Source: a virus. Taken from it: a stretch of 34,311 nucleotides of DNA. The notes below the pieces were generated by a model, which saw nothing but the letters and a program-made list of their open reading frames with translations, made no database searches and had not been told where the DNA came from. The DNA lies in IMG/VR virus record IMGVR_UViG_3300030329_005476, positions 1 to 34,311 of that record; one strand, written 5' to 3'. The first letter of the stretch is position 1; each line of letters opens with the position of its first letter. The position numbers and the translations under genes are program-made. This document shows, piece after piece, positions 32,229-34,311 of this stretch.

Positions 32229-34259
32229 TTACTTCTTCTCCTTTTGCGATTTCTCTTGTCGTAATTGAGCTTGACTACTTAAACGTAATTTCTCTGACTC
32301 GAGTTTGACCGCATCTTTTAACTTACCAATAGCAAGCTTATCGTCAGCCTTCCTTGAAGAAGACTCTTTACTAAGCTCTGCTTTGAATTTTTCTACTTCA
32401 GTACGCTTACGTGCTTGTATAGATTCTCTATGTGCTGTTTGTAAGTCACCTGAAACTTTCTTAATTTGTTGTTGTGCTTGTCCTAATGCTTGCTGTAATT
32501 GTTGTATTTGGTCTGTTCTAGACAATACACCCTCCTTATCAAATATATCTGTTTTCTTAAGTGCTTCCACTTTATCAATAAGACCTGATTGATATGCTTG
32601 CATATAAACTTCCCACTCACCCCATTTATTTGAAGGCATGGTTGAGTTTCCTATAACTCGTATATCAAACTGTCCAACAGATACATCATTTTCAATTTCC
32701 ATTAATTCTTTTGATTTATCATCATATAATCTTTTATTAACTGTATATTCATTTATATCATTATTAGGTTGAGATATTCTAAATGTTTTTTGAAAATTAT
32801 AATGAGACTTAGCTAAATTATAAACAACTTTTCCAATTCTTTTTAAAGAGCCCTCAACATCTCTTAATTTTGATTTAGAGCGTCTTTGCCCAAAATCTTC
32901 AAGCATCATTGTTGCCGAAGATGTTCTTGGAGCCACCTCTGCATTTCCTTGCATCATTTCAAATATTCCCATATTTAAATCAATATATTTTTCAATCATT
33001 GCAGGTAACTGCATAATAGAAGAAGATAATGCTTGTGGTGCTGGAAAATGCGGTTCCCCAAAGGATGCATCATATTCGAGGGTGGCATTCGGATTTGCCC
33101 AATCTCTTTCGAGTTCTTCAATATCTTGAACACTTCCTTGAGGTATAAGAAGCTTAAGTCCAGAGCTTGCCTGTGCATGTGAGGTAATTAATGATACAAC
33201 CTTATTAAGGAACCTTTGAAAATCTTTATTCTTTCTAACATCACTCATTGGATATGGAGTATTTGTCCATATATTTGGGACAGGAACAACAGGATATATA
33301 TCTGTATCTAAAACTGAATCATATAAAACTATTTGCCCCAAAGAACCTGTTTGTCTAATTCTTGTTTGTTGTACTTCCACAAAATCAATTAAACCTTTTT
33401 TAATTGCATTTAAGAATTGTTTATCTTGCTGCATTGCTTGAAATTGTTCTTGTGGAATAATTTTTTCTTGATTATTCCTTCTGTCTAAAAGTCTATAGTA
33501 TGGAACTTTTACCTTTGAATAATACTCAATTAATCTATATTTTTCACTTGAACCTTGATAGTCATAATCCTTAACAACATCAGGAGTAAATGAATCCATT
33601 GTTCTTTTATTTGAATTATCTGGCCAATCTTCTTCTGAAACAGTTTCGATTTGGTCAATTAATAATTTTTCACTTCCTTCTTCAGTTGGCTGTCCAAGCT
33701 GAGGGTATGCATCAAGAACTTGCATCTTGCTCATTATATTTGAAACCATTATTCCTGAAGCATCTCCAAAATATCTTTCTCTTGAGTTTGGGTCTACATA
33801 TACTTTAAATGGATTAAGATGCTTAAATTTAATTTCACCTCTTCCATAATCAGCCTCTTTGTCTATGTAGGCATAAAAATACCCAAGACCTGTAACCGTA
33901 TAATCATGAACTGCTTGCTTAAATTGCTCATCTCCATCAGATATATCCCAAATATATTCAAGTATTACTTTCCAAACATTTGCAAGCTTATTGTCAGAAT
34001 CTTCTCTGGCAACAGCTGAAAATTTTGGGGGCTTAGATGTTATGATTGCTTTAAATTGTTCAATGGCAGAATAAAGTCTATCCATTGGAACAGCTGACTG
34101 GTTTCGTGATGCTAACTCATCTGCTTCGTCTGAAGTAAAATGATTGCCTAAATAAAAGTCAATATCTTCTCTAGCAGCAACATCCCAATCCTCACGAGCA
34201 TTATGCCAACGGTCAAAAGTCTCTCTTATTTCTTTTGCTCTAAAATCTTCTTTAATCAC
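32229..34259 (-). CDS. Portal protein (676 aa)
   Basis: The dodecameric head-vertex protein through which DNA is packaged and leaves. N-terminal RETFDRWHNAREDWDVAARE, then DIDFYLGNHF, MDRLYSAIEQFKAIITSKPP, and LNPFKVYVDPNSRERYFGDA are typical of P22-like portals in podoviruses. Residues about 590-676 form a Q/K-rich coiled coil, the likely barrel. Start is GTG at 34259; upstream in-frame stops leave no ATG, and the GTG overlaps an upstream TGA as GTGA, so translation is probably coupled. Confidence 0.87.
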   Translation of the reverse strand: MIKEDFRAKEIRETFDRWHNAREDWDVAAREDIDFYLGNHFTSDEADELASRNQSAVPMDRLYSAIEQFKAIITSKPPKFSAVAREDSDNKLANVWKVILEYIWDISDGDEQFKQAVHDYTVTGLGYFYAYIDKEADYGRGEIKFKHLNPFKVYVDPNSRERYFGDASGIMVSNIMSKMQVLDAYPQLGQPTEEGSEKLLIDQIETVSEEDWPDNSNKRTMDSFTPDVVKDYDYQGSSEKYRLIEYYSKVKVPYYRLLDRRNNQEKIIPQEQFQAMQQDKQFLNAIKKGLIDFVEVQQTRIRQTGSLGQIVLYDSVLDTDIYPVVPVPNIWTNTPYPMSDVRKNKDFQRFLNKVVSLITSHAQASSGLKLLIPQGSVQDIEELERDWANPNATLEYDASFGEPHFPAPQALSSSIMQLPAMIEKYIDLNMGIFEMMQGNAEVAPRTSSATMMLEDFGQRRSKSKLRDVEGSLKRIGKVVYNLAKSHYNFQKTFRISQPNNDINEYTVNKRLYDDKSKELMEIENDVSVGQFDIRVIGNSTMPSNKWGEWEVYMQAYQSGLIDKVEALKKTDIFDKEGVLSRTDQIQQLQQALGQAQQQIKKVSGDLQTAHRESIQARKRTEVEKFKAELSKESSSRKADDKLAIGKLKDAVKLESEKLRLSSQAQLRQEKSQKEKK

Positions 34260-34311
34260 AGTAGATAATATACTAATAAATGGTTATAATTAACAAATCG
34301 ACTCATATCCT
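34256..34311 (-). CDS. C-terminal end of the gene upstream of the portal (partial)
   Basis: A minus-strand frame entering from the right edge reads DMSRFVNYNHLLVYYLL and stops at TGA, overlapping the portal GTG (GTGA). By position it could be the end of the large terminase or another packaging gene, but 17 residues cannot show this. The same stretch also contains a TTGTTA/TATATT promoter-like pair with 18-bp spacing. Confidence 0.4.
   Translation of the reverse strand, partial: DMSRFVNYNHLLVYYLL

Noticed and set aside
205-34259. Search by eye for CRISPR arrays, tRNA genes, insertion sequences and a reverse transcriptase / diversity-generating system
   Set aside because: No regularly spaced repeats, tRNA-like cloverleafs, transposase motifs or RT motifs were seen; the recombinase-like region is part of a virion gene, not an integrase gene.
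34268-34299. Promoter-like TTGTTA / TATATT pair just upstream of the portal GTG
   Set aside because: It overlaps an apparent coding end with a GTGA junction to the portal, and such pairs are common by chance in AT-rich DNA.

Overview
The window is a 34 kb piece of an AT-rich tailed (double-stranded DNA) bacteriophage genome. A portal, scaffold, capsid, adaptor, nozzle and fibre series with a giant internal protein, and no tape measure, sheath or tail tube, points to a short-tailed (podovirus-like) particle. Most genes carry clear AGGAG-type ribosome binding sites, so a host that uses Shine-Dalgarno initiation is likely; this argues weakly against a Bacteroidetes host. Gene content and protein style resemble uncultured marine podoviruses, but the host cannot be named from sequence alone. 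No tRNA, CRISPR array, insertion sequence, stand-alone integrase gene or terminase is visible.

Layout: positions 1-5233 are read left to right and form the early/replication module. It starts with the tail end of a cut-off gene, then a single-stranded DNA binding protein ending in DDDIPF. A dense run of about eleven tiny genes (833-2769) follows: a helix-turn-helix peptide, a small membrane protein, a secreted MORN-repeat protein and several coiled-coil or basic peptides. Next come a DnaB-type replicative helicase, a RuvC-like resolvase, a small zinc-binding protein and a PD-(D/E)XK nuclease-like protein. The only sizeable gene-poor stretch here (971-1142) holds a candidate structured RNA closed by a perfect 11-bp stem.

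Positions 5223-34311 are read right to left as one long, tightly packed late operon; many junctions are TAATG, TAGTG or ATGA overlaps. In transcription order it holds: the end of an upstream gene, portal, scaffold, major capsid protein, a decoration-like protein, a 145-nt non-coding gap with a hairpin, several small virion proteins, head-tail adaptor-like proteins, a first fibre, a probable lysis/membrane cassette (coiled-coil peptide, basic peptide, holin-like peptide, metallophosphoesterase, mini-MscS-like protein, two small peptides), a 1370-aa nozzle-like protein, a second fibre, and a block of probable internal/ejection proteins (361, 312, 304, 670 and 2324 aa). The two modules converge and overlap by 11 bp at their stop codons, with no terminator between them.

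The most unusual items are: (1) the 2324-aa protein, which appears to contain a degenerate tyrosine-recombinase-like domain next to a HEVSH zinc-peptidase motif; (2) the candidate RNA at 974-1084; (3) a one-helix MscS-like protein in the lysis region; (4) a duplicated pair of virion genes sharing an identical 34-bp start region; and (5) SSB-like C-terminal tails on both the SSB and the helicase.
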